Shown one piece after another: positions 36,001 to 46,054 of a DNA stretch of 64,000 bases (within the stretch, counting starts at the first letter, position 1; each line of letters opens with the position of its first letter). This stretch comes from Bactericera cockerelli (lineage: Eukaryota; Arthropoda; Insecta; Hemiptera; Triozidae). The notes under the pieces are model-generated. The model saw only the letters and a program-made list of their open reading frames with translations. It had not been told where the DNA came from and did not search any database. The stretch lies in NCBI GenBank assembly GCA_024516035.1, contig CM044961.1, positions 35,068,953 through 35,132,952 on the forward strand, given 5' to 3'. Position numbers and translations under genes: made by a program.

Positions 36001-38225
36001 TCAAGGAGATGTTCTACATTGTCAACAGTTGTTGGGTGCTTGCCATGGAAGTGGGAGTCTCCTGGCTTGGCCGGACTCATGGGGAGTTTAGAGCTCTTGG
36101 AACCTAGGGTGAAAAATGATCATCTCAAAATAATCATAGGAAAAATATTGAACTGTCTCAAATAATTTTTTGAACATATAATGGTTAAGTGCAGAGAATG
36201 CTGATGGGATGAACTTTACCACATAATTGTTAACAATTATTATTATATATACCTACAAATAATTTCATGTGTTATAGGTAATAATTATTGCAATCTGTTA
36301 CATTTTAAACATGAATCGGTACATGCAAAAACGACATCATTCCAAAAGAGTAAACTTTTGGAAAATCAAAAAAAACTTTCCCATTCATTTTTTGTCCATA
36401 AGAAAAAAAAGAAAAAATATGTAATCGTAAGGACTTACCAAAAGAAACCATTCTATATAATTTTTGGTCAGATATGTAGTGCCATTTCAAATAAATAGCC
36501 GTTCAAAGGTCGTGGAATGATGCTGTTTTTGCACATATCGAAAATATTATAAATAATAACACACGTACACTTCGAATTTTATTGTTATTTCAAACAAAAA
36601 CAAAAAAATATGAATCATAAAAATTATATGTATAAAAAGAAATCTGGTGTAAACATCACACGACTTTCCTTATCCCCGAAAAGAAGTTGAACTCCGGCAC
36701 TCGTGACTCCACGGTAACAGCTGCAAATCAATGCCAAATTCGTAATCAGCACCTCAAAATCATTGGATTTGATATGTCACAATCCCCATCTAGGATGAAT
36801 AATAAAAAAGTTAAAAAAAGTTAGTCAAAGCGGGTCCCCCCCAAGATACCGGTAAATTTGGGCCGAGGTCCAAAAAGTTCAAGATATCAAAAAAATGATA
36901 TGAAGAGACCCCTTTTATTTTTTTAATCTAAGAAAATGTTGTTCTCTAACTTTTTTTGTATCTTTAATCAATTCATAGAAGCGGCGCTTGCGGGCAATAT
37001 TTGCGGCCCTGCGGCCGCATTTTGCGGCCAATTTCAACCAAAAGTTTTGTAATACGTTTGGTGTATAAAATTGATTTTCATACCAAATTTCAAGTCTCTA
37101 GCTCTTACCGTTCTTGAGATATCCTGTTCACACACACACAGACAGGATACACCAATTCTACAGATTACATGCAAGAACCGCATCAATCCCGGATCTATGT
37201 CGTTCTTACATGGAACGAAAATTATAGAAACGTGTTTATATAGGAAGGAAGTAGCAGAATGATTTGGTTTTGATATAAAATTGTGCGTTTACCTTCCGAG
37301 ATCCAAAATCTATGAAAACCCCATTTTCCAAAAAAATGTGATTGATGTCGTTTTTGCATGTACCGATTCACATGTGTTTTACAGTTTAAAAAATTCAAAT
37401 ATTGCTAAAAAGAGACCTTGATACATTGTATAAGTATGTAAATTATAAAATAGAATTACAACAAAGTTAAGCCAGACCATTCTTCAAGTATGAGTTCCAA
37501 CCAATCACATCACATTATTGTCCAACATGAAGGACAATTTGTCTTATCATTAAATTTATATAGAAACCAGCCTTTAGTTTTCATTGAAATACTCACTCTT
37601 AGCATCCATTGCAGGAGTGTTGGGAGTTACTGCAACATTCAGTCTCCCGGTAAACAAATTGTTGATCTCTTGCTGTATACTTTGTATGTTTTCTTCTGCA
37701 TCATCTTGTGTGGGAGGCAAGGCTTTAGTTTTGTTCATGATTAACAGGTCAATCTTACTCTTCAAGTTTTCTGCTTTCAAGTTGTTGCGTAGCATTCTAG
37801 CTTTTGTGTTCTGTTCCATACTGTGGAGTTGATCATCAGGTAATGGTGAGTTGGAACCTGTTAAGAATAGTGGTACAAATTATTATTATTATAACTAAAG
37901 AGAAATCTACAGGTACTTCATTTAAACTTTGCCAAAGAAAAAATAAACTCGTTGATATTCTTCATTGTTAAAGTTGGTTAGTTTTGGCACTCCAACTTCC
38001 ACTTAATGGCTTGATGCTTATCCTAATGCACACCAACAGTTTGTGTTATTGTCTTTTAGTCTTACAGAAGTGAAACCTTAAACATCATCTAGTATCACTC
38101 AGATGAAGCTTAAACTTACTTAGCAGTCCTTGAGAAACTTCACCAGACCAATCATTGCTTGGACCAATATTGACTTTGCCTTCACCGGGGGATTTCACAT
38201 TGTTGTGAAAAAGATTCGGGGACAT
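23897..38225 (-). CDS. Nuclear protein with RAI1/TCF20-type extended PHD finger, 9 exons
   Basis: Exons on the minus strand: 38225-38120, 37857-37597, 36103-35464, 32577-32144, 30444-30025, 28314-28087, 27018-26771, 25582-25334, 24094-23897. All are GT-AG and phases agree (2784 nt, 927 aa). The first ~700 residues are low-complexity, Ser/Thr/Asn/Pro-rich, with a repeated VEHLLE(T/S)MF(Q/R) motif in exon 3 and a related ENELEKMF in exon 5. Lys/Arg-rich nuclear-localisation-like stretches (PKRKKKSK, RTRNNRRR) and SUMO-type sites (IKKE, VKEE) follow. Exon 7 gives WFCVFCRRG...LGDLFGPYR. Exon 8 gives WFHEACVVWGAGVHLVG...GLDQCVW. Exon 9 gives CVNCGETGASIGC...CRGSVHYSCA...CSVHR. This order of Cys/His pairs is the extended PHD of RAI1/TCF20, which binds nucleosomes or chromatin in those families. 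Overall orthology is inferred from the C-terminus only. Start choice: ATG at 38225 has an in-frame TGA four codons upstream. Confidence 0.85.
24296..24339. other. Perfect 21-bp inverted repeat
   Basis: AACTTGTCTTAGACTTGAAT + T, two spacer bases (CA), then the exact complement. It is 46 bp inside a transposon-like end (CAGAGTGAACGAAAAGTCCC at 24247). No element boundary on the other side was found. Confidence 0.8.
25038..25318. mobile_element. Foldback MITE (CCGTATTTTTCTTTCTAAC)
   Basis: Terminal inverted repeats CGTATTTTTCTTTCTAAC and its complement, with internal CCAAACTGGAAGCAAG/TTGCTTCCAGT type repeats. Related sequence at 40843-41140. It ends 15 bp from the donor of ePHD exon 8. Confidence 0.83.
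25334..25582 (-). CDS. ePHD gene exon 8: HxxC...W core of the extended PHD
   Basis: The exon carries a Gly/Ser/Asp-rich insert (including five consecutive Gly before HQYEVW), then WFHEACVVWGAGVHLVGASL and GLDQCVWAA. HEAC followed by VW and GVxLVG is the central ePHD signature. The glycine-rich insert inside the domain is unusual for the family. Only about 15 bp separate the donor from a foldback MITE. Confidence 0.85.
25622..25760 (-). mobile_element. tRNA-derived SINE (family G)
   Basis: Same order as 21500-21645. Both carry GTTACAAGTCCGCCGCCTTA on the plus strand. Lies in the ePHD intron after exon 7. Confidence 0.8.
26288..26768 (+). mobile_element. SINE (family B) split by a later insertion
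   Basis: Head and B box at 26288-26400, second half at 26672-26768. Between them is a 242-bp insert (26409-26650) bounded by identical 21-bp copies of the target (26388-26408, 26651-26671). The (TTA)n tail runs into the donor of ePHD exon 7. Confidence 0.9.
26409..26650. mobile_element. Retrotransposed insert with perfect hairpin, 21-bp target duplication
   Basis: The insert holds GGTAAATAGCCTTTATTTGT and an AT-rich body. At 26511-26571 a hairpin pairs ATTTGGACCGATTG and TCTAATGCCTCC with their complements across a TTATA loop, with one bulge. The long target duplication points to target-primed reverse transcription. Confidence 0.75.
26771..27018 (-). CDS. ePHD gene exon 7: N-terminal zinc-knuckle part of the extended PHD
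   Basis: This GC-rich exon encodes NKKMRSSAHSNLQPANRTDV, then the CxxC pair in WFCVFCRRGP and the LGDLFGPYR block typical just before the ePHD of TCF20/RAI1. A Lys/Arg/Gly-rich linker closes it. The donor GTAATAATAC runs directly into the TTA-rich tail of a SINE, so the intronic half of this splice site appears to come from the SINE. Confidence 0.85.
27540..28030 (+). mobile_element. LINE-like 3' region between two direct repeats
   Basis: GGAGCCTAGACATTGGATCT and GGGCGTCCATATAATCCTCT occur at both 27547 and 27950. Between them is GGAAGGGCATCTAGCCGTAA, a block typical of RTE-type LINE 3' ends. A related piece is at 40157-40240. Confidence 0.6.
28315..29370. repeat. 76-bp tandem array made of the 3' splice site of ePHD exon 6
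   Basis: About 14 units of exactly 76 bp (for example GCACTTGAG at 28351 and 28427). On the minus strand each holds TTCTCAG|GTTCCTTG and about 45 coding bases of exon 6, ending where the exon reads GCCAGCAAAG but the repeats read GCCAGCAAGTATAA. The real exon 6 (28314-28087) is the last acceptor in transcript order. Confidence 0.94.
29683..30012 (+). mobile_element. tRNA-derived SINE (family E)
   Basis: Same family as 49598-49924, on the plus strand. B box CGAGTTCGATCC, body GGTGAGGTTAATGTGGGTAG, tail GCAACCAGGTCAGATAATAATAATC. It ends about 12 bp from the donor of ePHD exon 5 (30444-30025). Confidence 0.88.
30503..31212. mobile_element. hAT-like non-autonomous element with perfect 8-bp target duplication
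   Basis: Starts CAGAGCTTGCCAAA and ends TTTGGCAAGCTCTG. GTTATTAT flanks it at 30495-30502 and 31213-31220. It carries subterminal AAATATGACGTTTAT repeats at both ends and no coding frame. It lies in an intron of the ePHD gene, 59 bp from exon 5. Confidence 0.93.
32757..33215 (-). mobile_element. 3' end of a non-LTR retrotransposon-like family
   Basis: The minus strand ends a frame with SFYKRWIIIQALSEIEANEP and LYLDYVTSA, then GGTTGGGTGGAAGAGATTGC, an AT-rich tail and A-rich end. The same 3' blocks occur at 24420-24720, 25910-25965, 57010-57075 (minus) and 10395-10560 (plus). The protein family was not recognised. Confidence 0.65.
33362..34850. mobile_element. 1.5-kb near-palindromic foldback element with a ladder of CAGGGTG motifs
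   Basis: TA-flanked, starting CAGGGTGTCCCACCAAACTT and ending in its complement. The arms (33362 to ~34006, ~34207 to 34850) are inverted copies with a ~200-bp centre. In the left arm CAGGGTG-type motifs recur at 33362, 33485, 33612, 33750 (CAGTGTGG) and 33890, 123-140 bp apart. The right arm mirrors this. No transposase is visible. Confidence 0.92.
36313..37369. mobile_element. Inverted-repeat element with ACAT target duplication
   Basis: GAATCGGTACATGCAAAAAC at the left end and its complement at 37369, with ACAT on both sides (36309-36312, 37370-37373). 1057 bp, non-coding. The interior holds a GC-rich patch (GCGGCCCTGCGGCCGC near 37000) and CACACACA. It lies in an ePHD gene intron. Confidence 0.85.
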
Positions 38226-38662
38226 GATACACTCTCATTCATTTTGAAGCATGAGAGATCTCTTGAGAACATCGTACTGAATGCAGTACATGTGGTGTTC
38301 CAGTGAGTGGTACAGCTTGAGCTCTTGTATTGTTCTGAAACAGTGTAGCAATCTGAATGATACATAGTAAACACAAATTAATTATTCTGTAGATGAAAAA
38401 AAAAAATAAATAATAATAATAATCAACACCGAACTACAGAGATGCATATACCCTATTAACAACGGATAAAGGCTTGTCACAGGGTAGGCCAACTGAAGAT
38501 TCTTGAGGAGGCCCAGACCCAAATGAGAAGCCAAAAAATGTAAAAATCAGGGGTGGGAATAGTGAACCTGTGCATGTGAATACATACGTCTTCAATTAAA
38601 ACATAACCCTTAAACAAGAGCATAGTAACATAAAGTTGGTACTTTCTGTTTATGGTTACATT

Positions 38663-38919
38663 TCGCCGCTAGAAAGTCAAAGAGGCGTAAGTGATTTTAT
38701 CAAAGTTTTCAGGAGCCCACTTAAGCCTATGGCCACTTCCATACTCTTGGTAGAACGAACAGGCGTATGTGATTTTTAAACCCTTGTGAAGATAATGATT
38801 TTTTATGTTTGGACGTATGTGATATTTGCGGGAAAAATTGCAGCAAACACATAGGCTTAAGTGCGCTCTTGAAAACTTTGATAAAATCACTTACGCCTCT
38901 TTGACTTTCTAGCAGCGAT
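38663..38919. mobile_element. Foldback MITE
   Basis: TCGCCGCTAGAAAGTCAAAG at the left and its near-complement at the right. Arms of ~90 bp, non-coding. Upstream of the ePHD gene. Confidence 0.85.
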
Positions 38920-40270
38920 TTGAGACAGACCAATTTAGAAGTAGTGTTTGTCAATATCACAGCTGCATTATTCCTACACCCAGGATAGCAACTAACTATT
39001 AGAGAGGTTTTTTTTGGCCAAGTTTGGATGTGGGAACCTCTTAACCTGGTAATATGAAAAATATGTTAGTAAAGGTATTGAAGACTCAGAACTAGCTCCT
39101 TGTAGCAGTTATCTTATCAATAAACCAAACAACAGACCTGCAGTTCTGTGATACAAACATTTTCAGAGTATCTTGCTTAACCACAAATTCTTCATGCATT
39201 TCCACTTCTGACTTCATTCGAGGACTATTTTATATCTTATGGAGTCATGAGTTCATGATGATTAAGATGGATGAGAGAAGGGCAATTGATCTTCTGTACT
39301 AGCAGATTTATAGCTGAAATAAAACACCGACTCGAAAATTTTATGTCCTTGAAACTTACCTACACACAGCCAAGATACATGACTTCACAAAGACACCATA
39401 GAGCAAGGGGTTAAAAATCTGATCAGATGGATTTTTATTATTTACAAGAGACAGGCAAGCACATAAAAGATTAGATAATAGATATTGAAAGTATGATCAC
39501 TATGAATAATTGATATTTTGTTAAGTTAAATATTAAAAAGCTTCTCTATTCAAAAAGAAATCAAATAAAATCAAAAAACAATCAAACTTTTTGGTAAAAA
39601 GATGGCGTGTTTAGACTATTCATGGTTACCAACATGACAAAATTTTACAACAAAACTTTTTTTAAAATTGTTCTGTTGGTGTACTGTACTTGAAGGATAC
39701 TTTTTGGCGCGATACAGGGCAATTTTTGGTCACGTGCTCAACTGCCCAGTTGTATGTTTATTCTAGAAAAAAAAAAAAAACATTTTAATTTTGGGTCGGT
39801 GTTGTAAATAGGTAATTCGTAAATTGAAGTGAATTCTTTTCAAATCAAATTTTATTATTTTCACCAAAATGTGCGGTGCTAGGTCTGGTGCTATCGATAC
39901 TATTGTCTTATTCATTCTCAGTGTGAATAATTCATTAATAACGTCAGTGGTCTTTTGGGAAGTAGGTAGTGCACTAGTATATTTTTAATGGATTTTGTTT
40001 AATTTGGATATTTTGTTTAATAATAACTTTATCAAATTTGAAAAAGTACGATGATGAATTTTAAAATCCCTATCAAAATTAAGAAATATTTTTAAAATTA
40101 TCAGTTTTAAGTGCATAATTTCAACAAAATGTACACATACACCATACACTACACACTGGACATGGAAGGAGCCCAGAACAATAGTTCTGGGCGTCCAAAG
40201 GGTTCACCCATATCAATCCTTCCACCACCATGACATCACACATGGACTCGGAAAGTAAGTAAGTAATTTG
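38920..40270. other. Region upstream of the ePHD gene, little recognised
   Basis: Likely includes 5' untranslated exons of the ePHD gene, but none can be placed. Only a short LINE-like piece (40157-40240) was identified. Confidence 0.5.
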
Positions 40271-40316
40271 GATTATTGATTGTCATCATTGTCATTTCAA
40301 AAACAATACCTGGGCT

Positions 40317-40558
40317 GGTATGCAGAGACGTTTTTTTTTTTTTTTTTTTTTCTATCCCTATAGGGTTATCTGTAGGGTGGTCCCGAGTTTGCTATAGGGA
40401 AAACTTCGACCTTGACAATTATTTCAATCTCTTCTTTCAAGAGACATCTGAATGCGCATCCGCACAGGCGCTTCAAACAAACGTCTCTGCATAACAAAAT
40501 CAGCTGAAAGGACAAATGAAATGACCTGGGCTTCCCTACAGTGAGGACTCTGCATACC
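40317..40558. mobile_element. MITE with GGTATGCAGAG ends
   Basis: GGTATGCAGAG at 40317 and CTCTGCATACC ending 40558. A second inner pair (AGAGACGTTT/AAACGTCTCT) and a 24-base T run are inside. Confidence 0.75.
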
Positions 40559-40648
40559 ACCCCTGATCTTTACACTTTTGCAGTCAACTAGTCAATCATC
40601 TCTATCTTGGGACGCTGTGATTTTTATTTTATTTTAAAGTCCTGACCT

Positions 40649-40827
40649 GGCCCTCGTTCCAGAAATTACTCTCCACTCTCAAAATCCCCAAATCTCCCTT
40701 TCAACCATCACACAACGCACTCTAATTGGTTCATTAGAACGCAATACCCAATCAGAATTGTATGGTGTGACGGTTGAAAAGGAGATTCGGGAATTTTGAG
40801 AGTGGAGAGTGTTTCTGGAAGGGGCTA
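40649..40827. mobile_element. Foldback MITE
   Basis: TTCCAGAAATTACTCTCCAC and ACTCTCAAAATCCC pair with their complements at 40780-40820. Inner parts (CCATCACACAACGC...) also pair. Confidence 0.83.
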
Positions 40828-41721
40828 CTGATCACCCTCCTTAACAAAAACTGTTTTTTGCTTTCTAACCAAAGTGGATTCAAATGGAATAAAATGGACG
40901 AGAAAGTCATTTTTCTTTTGGAACAGGAAAAATCTTCTTCCAGTTTGGTTAACCAAAATGGATTTCTAAAATTCTTGCTTCCATTTCTTTTTCAGGTTAA
41001 GTCCATTGTTTATCTTTAAAAGTACCGAAACGCATTTTTCTTTCACGAACAGTTGGGGAGCTAAACTTGGAAGAAAATGGAAATATTTGGAAATACCGAA
41101 TCTGAAATTTTTTTAATTCAAAAGAAAAACACGGCTAAAGTATCCAAAAGAATTCTATGTGCGCAACCATCTTATAGAAAATTGGGCTATATCAAGTTTA
41201 TTCTTTATAAACCATTAAACCCTTGGGAAACTACTGTAAGTCAGTCTTGCTTTGTAGGTTTTGGCTTTTCTTTTCTCTATTTATAGTTCTCTAGCGAGTC
41301 AGTAGGTATTGTAGATATCTCTGTAGGTACGAGTAATTGCAGTAGAAAAATATAATGTACGACACATTGCATAATTTCATCAGATTCAAGAGTTCGTATA
41401 AATTATATCGCTTCGTTGAGACTCAATTCTCGACTAATCCCAGACAGCACAGTCAACTGGATGTATACCATACTGTTAGGTGGAAAAAGTCTACTTGCCC
41501 ACCTGGAAATCAGCTGGAGATTTCCACCTTCCACCTGACCTCCACCTGGAAATCAACTGGAAATGAACTGGAAAGTAACCCAACTTTTAACTGGAAGTCA
41601 GTTGCCCAAAGTCAACTGGATTTGTTCCACTTATTTCCAGCTACTTGTAGCGCTCTCTAGTGGATGGGTAGTAACTCACTACCACAATGTTGACATACCT
41701 ATTTACCTATACTGTACATTA

Positions 41722-41993
41722 TCTCTATATATAAAACAGAAAAAAGGACTACCTACCTACCTACCTACCTACCTACCTACCTATGTTTGTTTTTTTGTTT
41801 GTTTGTCCGGAGTTGTTTAGCCAAAACGGTAAGAGATAGCGAAAAATGTCTCAGAATTGACCCCCCCAAAACCATTATCGCTTTGTCCAGAAAAATTATA
41901 AAAAGTTCAAAAAGGCATTGCTGTCCAGCAGTACGGCCATGCCTTAGTAAATTTGAAATTTAGTCCCGTTGCAAAGCACGGGCAAACGGCTAG
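41722..41993 (+). mobile_element. Helitron-like non-autonomous element
   Basis: Starts TCTCTATATATAAAAC after A and ends GGCTAG before T. A hairpin (CCCGT...ACGGG) lies ~7 nt before the terminal CTAG, as in Helitron 3' ends. It includes a CTAC microsatellite and a TTTG run. Confidence 0.75.
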
Positions 41994-42500
41994 TACTACA
42001 TAATAATCAAATGCTACGCTCTTGGTTTTGAGGTCGTGGGTTCGAATCCCATTATATGCATTTTTTTTTTTCTTCAAAAAAAAAATAATAATAATAGTAA
42101 TAAAAATACTAGAAAAAAATGTATATTAGGCATAAATTCAATTTCAGTTATTTAATTTAGAGGCCATACATTCAAATCTCATGAAGAATATTTTTTTTGT
42201 ATAAAAATAAAGTAATAAATTTTAAATAGGTTTTTTTAACACATACACACACACAAATTTGGGTATAATTTTTTTTTTTTATAGAAACTTGGAAAGAAAA
42301 AGAAAATAACTAATCTGTTTTAAACAACACAATTCAAATAAGACTCTTTAACATGATTATATTTTACAATAAGAGTGTTTATTATTAATAATAAGGAAAG
42401 TAAAAAAATTGTCACAAAAGTGTAAAATGCACTATCAAATTTCCACCATGTCACAAGACCTTGTACCAATGTATCACAAGTATTTCCTAAGTAGGTATAA

Positions 42501-42912
42501 TCTCTATATATAATACTCAAAGTTGTGCATGTCTGGCTGACTATGTCCTCTTGGGGTTACAATACGAAACGGTACTCTCACTGAGAGTTCACCCCCCCTA
42601 AGCCACCTTCAACATACTAGAAAATTATCAAAATTAAAATATGTAATACAATTTTCAAGTGCACTGGTAATCAAGTGGTTAACGTGCTAGTCAGATAATC
42701 CACTTAGCGTAGGGTTCCGTTGTTTCAATTTTTTCCTCATTATGGTTGTGACCACATAATAATAAGACTCTGAGGGTTAGGTGGTAGAAAATGCTTTGAG
42801 CATAACCTGACCTGGTGTTTACCTTCCAATTAAAAATGTTATTATTATTTTCATTAGGACACCGGCCATGAGAAAAAACCTTAATGGTGACAAAATGCCA
42901 GGTTTTAGCTAG
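42501..42912 (+). mobile_element. Second Helitron-like copy interrupted by a SINE
   Basis: Starts TCTCTATATATAATAC and ends TTTAGCTAG followed by T. A SINE (42657-42845) sits inside. No clear terminal hairpin was seen, so support is weaker than for 41722-41993. Confidence 0.5.
42657..42845 (+). mobile_element. tRNA-derived SINE (family B)
   Basis: GCACTGGTAATCAAGTGGTT head, degenerate B box, GACTCTGAGGGTTAGGTGGT body. It is inserted in a Helitron-like sequence. Confidence 0.83.
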
Positions 42913-44080
42913 TATAGAAATAAAATAATGATATCCAATTATAAAATATGCTCATACCATGTACATAATCACAATAAAATAATAATACTATGTAAATGAA
43001 AATATATTTCTTTAGTGAAACCAAAAATAACAGAAATAAACTAATAGCCAGCAGAAAATGATGATGAGGCATTGAATACACCAGTTTAGCAATGTCTAAC
43101 GTGGTGGAACATGGATTAGTGAATGTTATTATGTATTTGTAATCCTTCATGCATGACAATTTACATACTTCTGTGGCTAATTAGAATTGCTGGGTTGTTT
43201 GCTTTGAGAATTATTACCAAAAAAGCATTGTTATACTTAAATTAAAACAAAATTGACTTAATTGTTAAGACTAGTGAAATTATAAAACACAATAGTGTGG
43301 AACACTTTTTTTTAATAGATATAAAATGAACACAAAATTTGAGGGGCTTCATAGTAATAAGGTGGTTTAGAAAGCTGAATAGTTAATATTATTATTAGAG
43401 ACAGTGCACAGAAGATTGGCTAATTAATTTTGAGTCAAATAATCAGGAAGCATGTAAAAAAGTATACACTACATCATATTTTTAGTGTGGCAGAAGCACG
43501 TACGAGTGAAAAATTCATTTTATAATAATATATTATGTATTGCATATCTAAATAAAATCCACAGAATGAAAATTTTCATTATCTAGCACCATACATCAGA
43601 TAATTCAGCTGTTTCCTTGCTTGACCCAGGACCTTTTTTAAGGTACAATTCCAAGTGAATTGATGGTGTTAAACTGTCCAGTGTCCAGGAACAGTAGAGT
43701 GCAGAAAGTTCATTATTGTCCAAGTGCATGGAGTACTGTCCAATGAAGAATGTTATCTATTATTAAATGTTTGTTGTCCTTTCCTTTTCTTCTGTCACGA
43801 TTCACGATTTAGAATTTTAGACAAACCAGAGAACTCCTTCTGTGACATCTCAAAATCAAATATGGAGTTCAGTAAGAATTAACACTTGCAGTTGTTATAA
43901 AAATGTTCAAAAACTAATTGAAATAGGTACCAATTATAAAAAGAATTAAAACAACTCACAATAATCGAGAATCACAAAAACGAAATTTCTCTAAAAAATT
44001 ATTCAAAGATTAAAGATGGCGAATTCAACAAGAACACTCTCGGTAAAGTTCGTGTGAAACCCGAATCTATCCGAGAACGC
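42913..44080. other. Interior of the 41438-44365 element, unrecognised
   Basis: AT-rich sequence with no transposase-like frame. It may be the remains of the element body or an older insertion. Confidence 0.5.
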
Positions 44081-44874
44081 GTTTTAACTGAACTGGAAAA
44101 ATGTGGAGCATTTCCAGCTGACTGGTCAACTGACTAAATTCTAGTTATGTCCTAGCTGGAGAGAGTCGTTATATTTCCAGCTGACTGCCCAGGTGACTGA
44201 GTCTAGATGGATTTTTGTTGGAAATATCCAGGTGGCTGGTCAACTGATTTAATCCATGATGGAAAAATCCAGCTGTCGGGACAGTTGGAGGTCCAGTTGA
44301 CTTTATACACCTGGATATTTCCACCTTAAATCCAGACTGGAAGTCAACTTCCGTGCTGTCTGGGATAAAATAATAGTTGTATTAAATCAAACGTGAGTAC
44401 CGAATTCAGCGTAGATTTAGTAAAGCGTGTTTGAGTAGTTGTGATATCACGAAAGTGATCAACACAAGTATGATATATCTAAAAATTGAATAGTTGAATA
44501 CGTCATAACGTACTTAACTTATATCTCGTGGGTGATAAATCCGTCCCATAACAAACTATCCACTATGTCCACCGTTATTACCTTCAAAAGAATATAAGAA
44601 GATTTTTTCTATTGTTGTGATTTCTTCTGTGTTGTTCCGTGTGGCTCTCGGCTAAGAATAAGACCACAGAGTGTTCCCCCTGTCCTAAATGGCGACTAAC
44701 TGGAACATGCCTCAGAAGCTGTTGCAAAGCTTCAAAACAAAGAGATCTTTGTAAAACTCTCAGGGCTGCTAGGAAGCGGTTCAAATGGCTGCTCAAACAA
44801 CGCCTTAATATGAAAAACAGATCATCTGAAATTCTAAATAGGATGCTATGCCAGCCACGAATGAGAAACTTGTG

Positions 44875-45072
44875 CACAGGTAGTCAAGTGGTTAACGGGC
44901 TTAGTCTGATAATCCAGGTAAATCCGTTGGTTCGAATCACACCCAGAGCATGAATTTTTCCTCATTATTTTGAGTTCGTTATACCACATAATAATAAGAC
45001 TCTGAGGGTTAGGTGGTAGAAAATCCTTTGAGCATTAACCTCGCCTGGTGGTTACCTTCCACTAAAGAGTAT
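44875..45072 (+). mobile_element. tRNA-derived SINE (family B)
   Basis: GTAGTCAAGTGGTTAACGGG head, B box GGTTCGAATCAC, GACTCTGAGGGTTAGGTGGT body, CCACTAAAGAGTATTAAT tail. Confidence 0.87.
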
Positions 45073-45092
45073 TAATATTACTCGTATTAAGG

Positions 45093-45303
45093 TGGCGTGG
45101 TGCACTGGTGGTCAAGTGGTTAAGGCACTAGTTTGGTAACCCAGGTAGCGTGGGGAATCTTTGGTTCGAATCCTACTCTATGCAAGAAAATGATGGTCAT
45201 TTATTTGAGACTTTAACCACATAATATTGCCACCAAATCAACTGCTGGAATAAAGGGACTCTCAAGTCCTAAGCGGGCAGTATATTAAGTGTTTATTATT
45301 ATT
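45093..45303 (+). mobile_element. Chimeric SINE: family B head with family C tail
   Basis: The head is family B (GTGGTCAAGTGGTTAAGGCA, B box GGTTCGAATCC). The 3' part (CTGCTGGAATAAAGGGACTC, GCGGGCAGTATATTAAG) is the tail of family C as seen at 19757-19975. Confidence 0.78.
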
Positions 45304-46054
45304 ATGCTTGAGTTGAGCTAGTATTTTGAAATAAAGAAATGTTTCTCATGATACCAAAAGTATACCCAGCGTGAACGACCTGTCAACTGACAGAGCTAAA
45401 GCCCCAAAAATCGAGAAAAAAAGTATACCTAAAGAACAAAAGGAAAAGATGAAAAATAGTTTTCAGTATAAAAACACTTATTAAATAATAATTTTCATCA
45501 ATCAATAAAATTCGAATATCTAAACATCTAAAATAAATAAAACTTAAGTACAAATAAAAACTTGAATGTTATAAAAATTAAAAATTCTTCTGCGGGAGCT
45601 TACGTGGATCATATCTTCTTCAAAGTTTTGAGATCAAAAATCAGTGTGGTGTTCGATGTCTTTAAAATGTGTTCAAATCTCCTTTAAATTTCAATTGATT
45701 TTGTACGTTAAGTAGAGATAAAAAAATTGTTCTCTTATAAAATTTAAAAGAAAACAATGTACCTAAACAAAATCTAGAATATAAAAAGTGCTTAATTTTC
45801 TAGTTCCTACTCATCAGTGTTGGGTGATCCAGGTAGTTGTCGAAAATTAATTCCATAGCTTAAACATATTCCTCCAGAGTTTTGAAATTGGTACCCAGAA
45901 AACTCCCAAATTTTGCAGGAGACATTGCACAAGAAACTCATACAATTCGGTTGATTTGTGTTTGCTAGAAGATCTCAAAACTATCATTTTTGCAAATAAT
46001 GATTTGTATTCTCCTTTTTGCAAATATCCACCCTATGTAATGGCGTTCACGTTA
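45304..46054. other. Intergenic downstream of the aminopeptidase array, nothing recognised
   Basis: AT-rich, no coding signal. The 3' end of the aminopeptidase transcript probably lies here or in the array, but no polyadenylation signal could be assigned. Confidence 0.5.

Larger units (their letters stand above)
41438..44365. mobile_element. Candidate PIF/Harbinger-like element with nested insertions
   Basis: Thirteen-base terminal inverted repeats TCCCAGACAGCAC, flanked by TAA on both sides (41435-41437 and 44366-44368), the target type of PIF/Harbinger. Subterminal clusters of CAACTGGA/CAGCTGGA/CCACCTGG sit inside each end. No transposase was found. The interior holds Helitron-like ends and a SINE. 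The class is inferred from TIR and TSD only. Confidence 0.6.

Noticed and set aside
44639..44953. 104-codon plus-strand frame with Cys/Arg-rich content
   Set aside because: No recognised domain, no splice partners, overlaps the start of a SINE at its 3' end. Might be an old LINE fragment, but I cannot support it.
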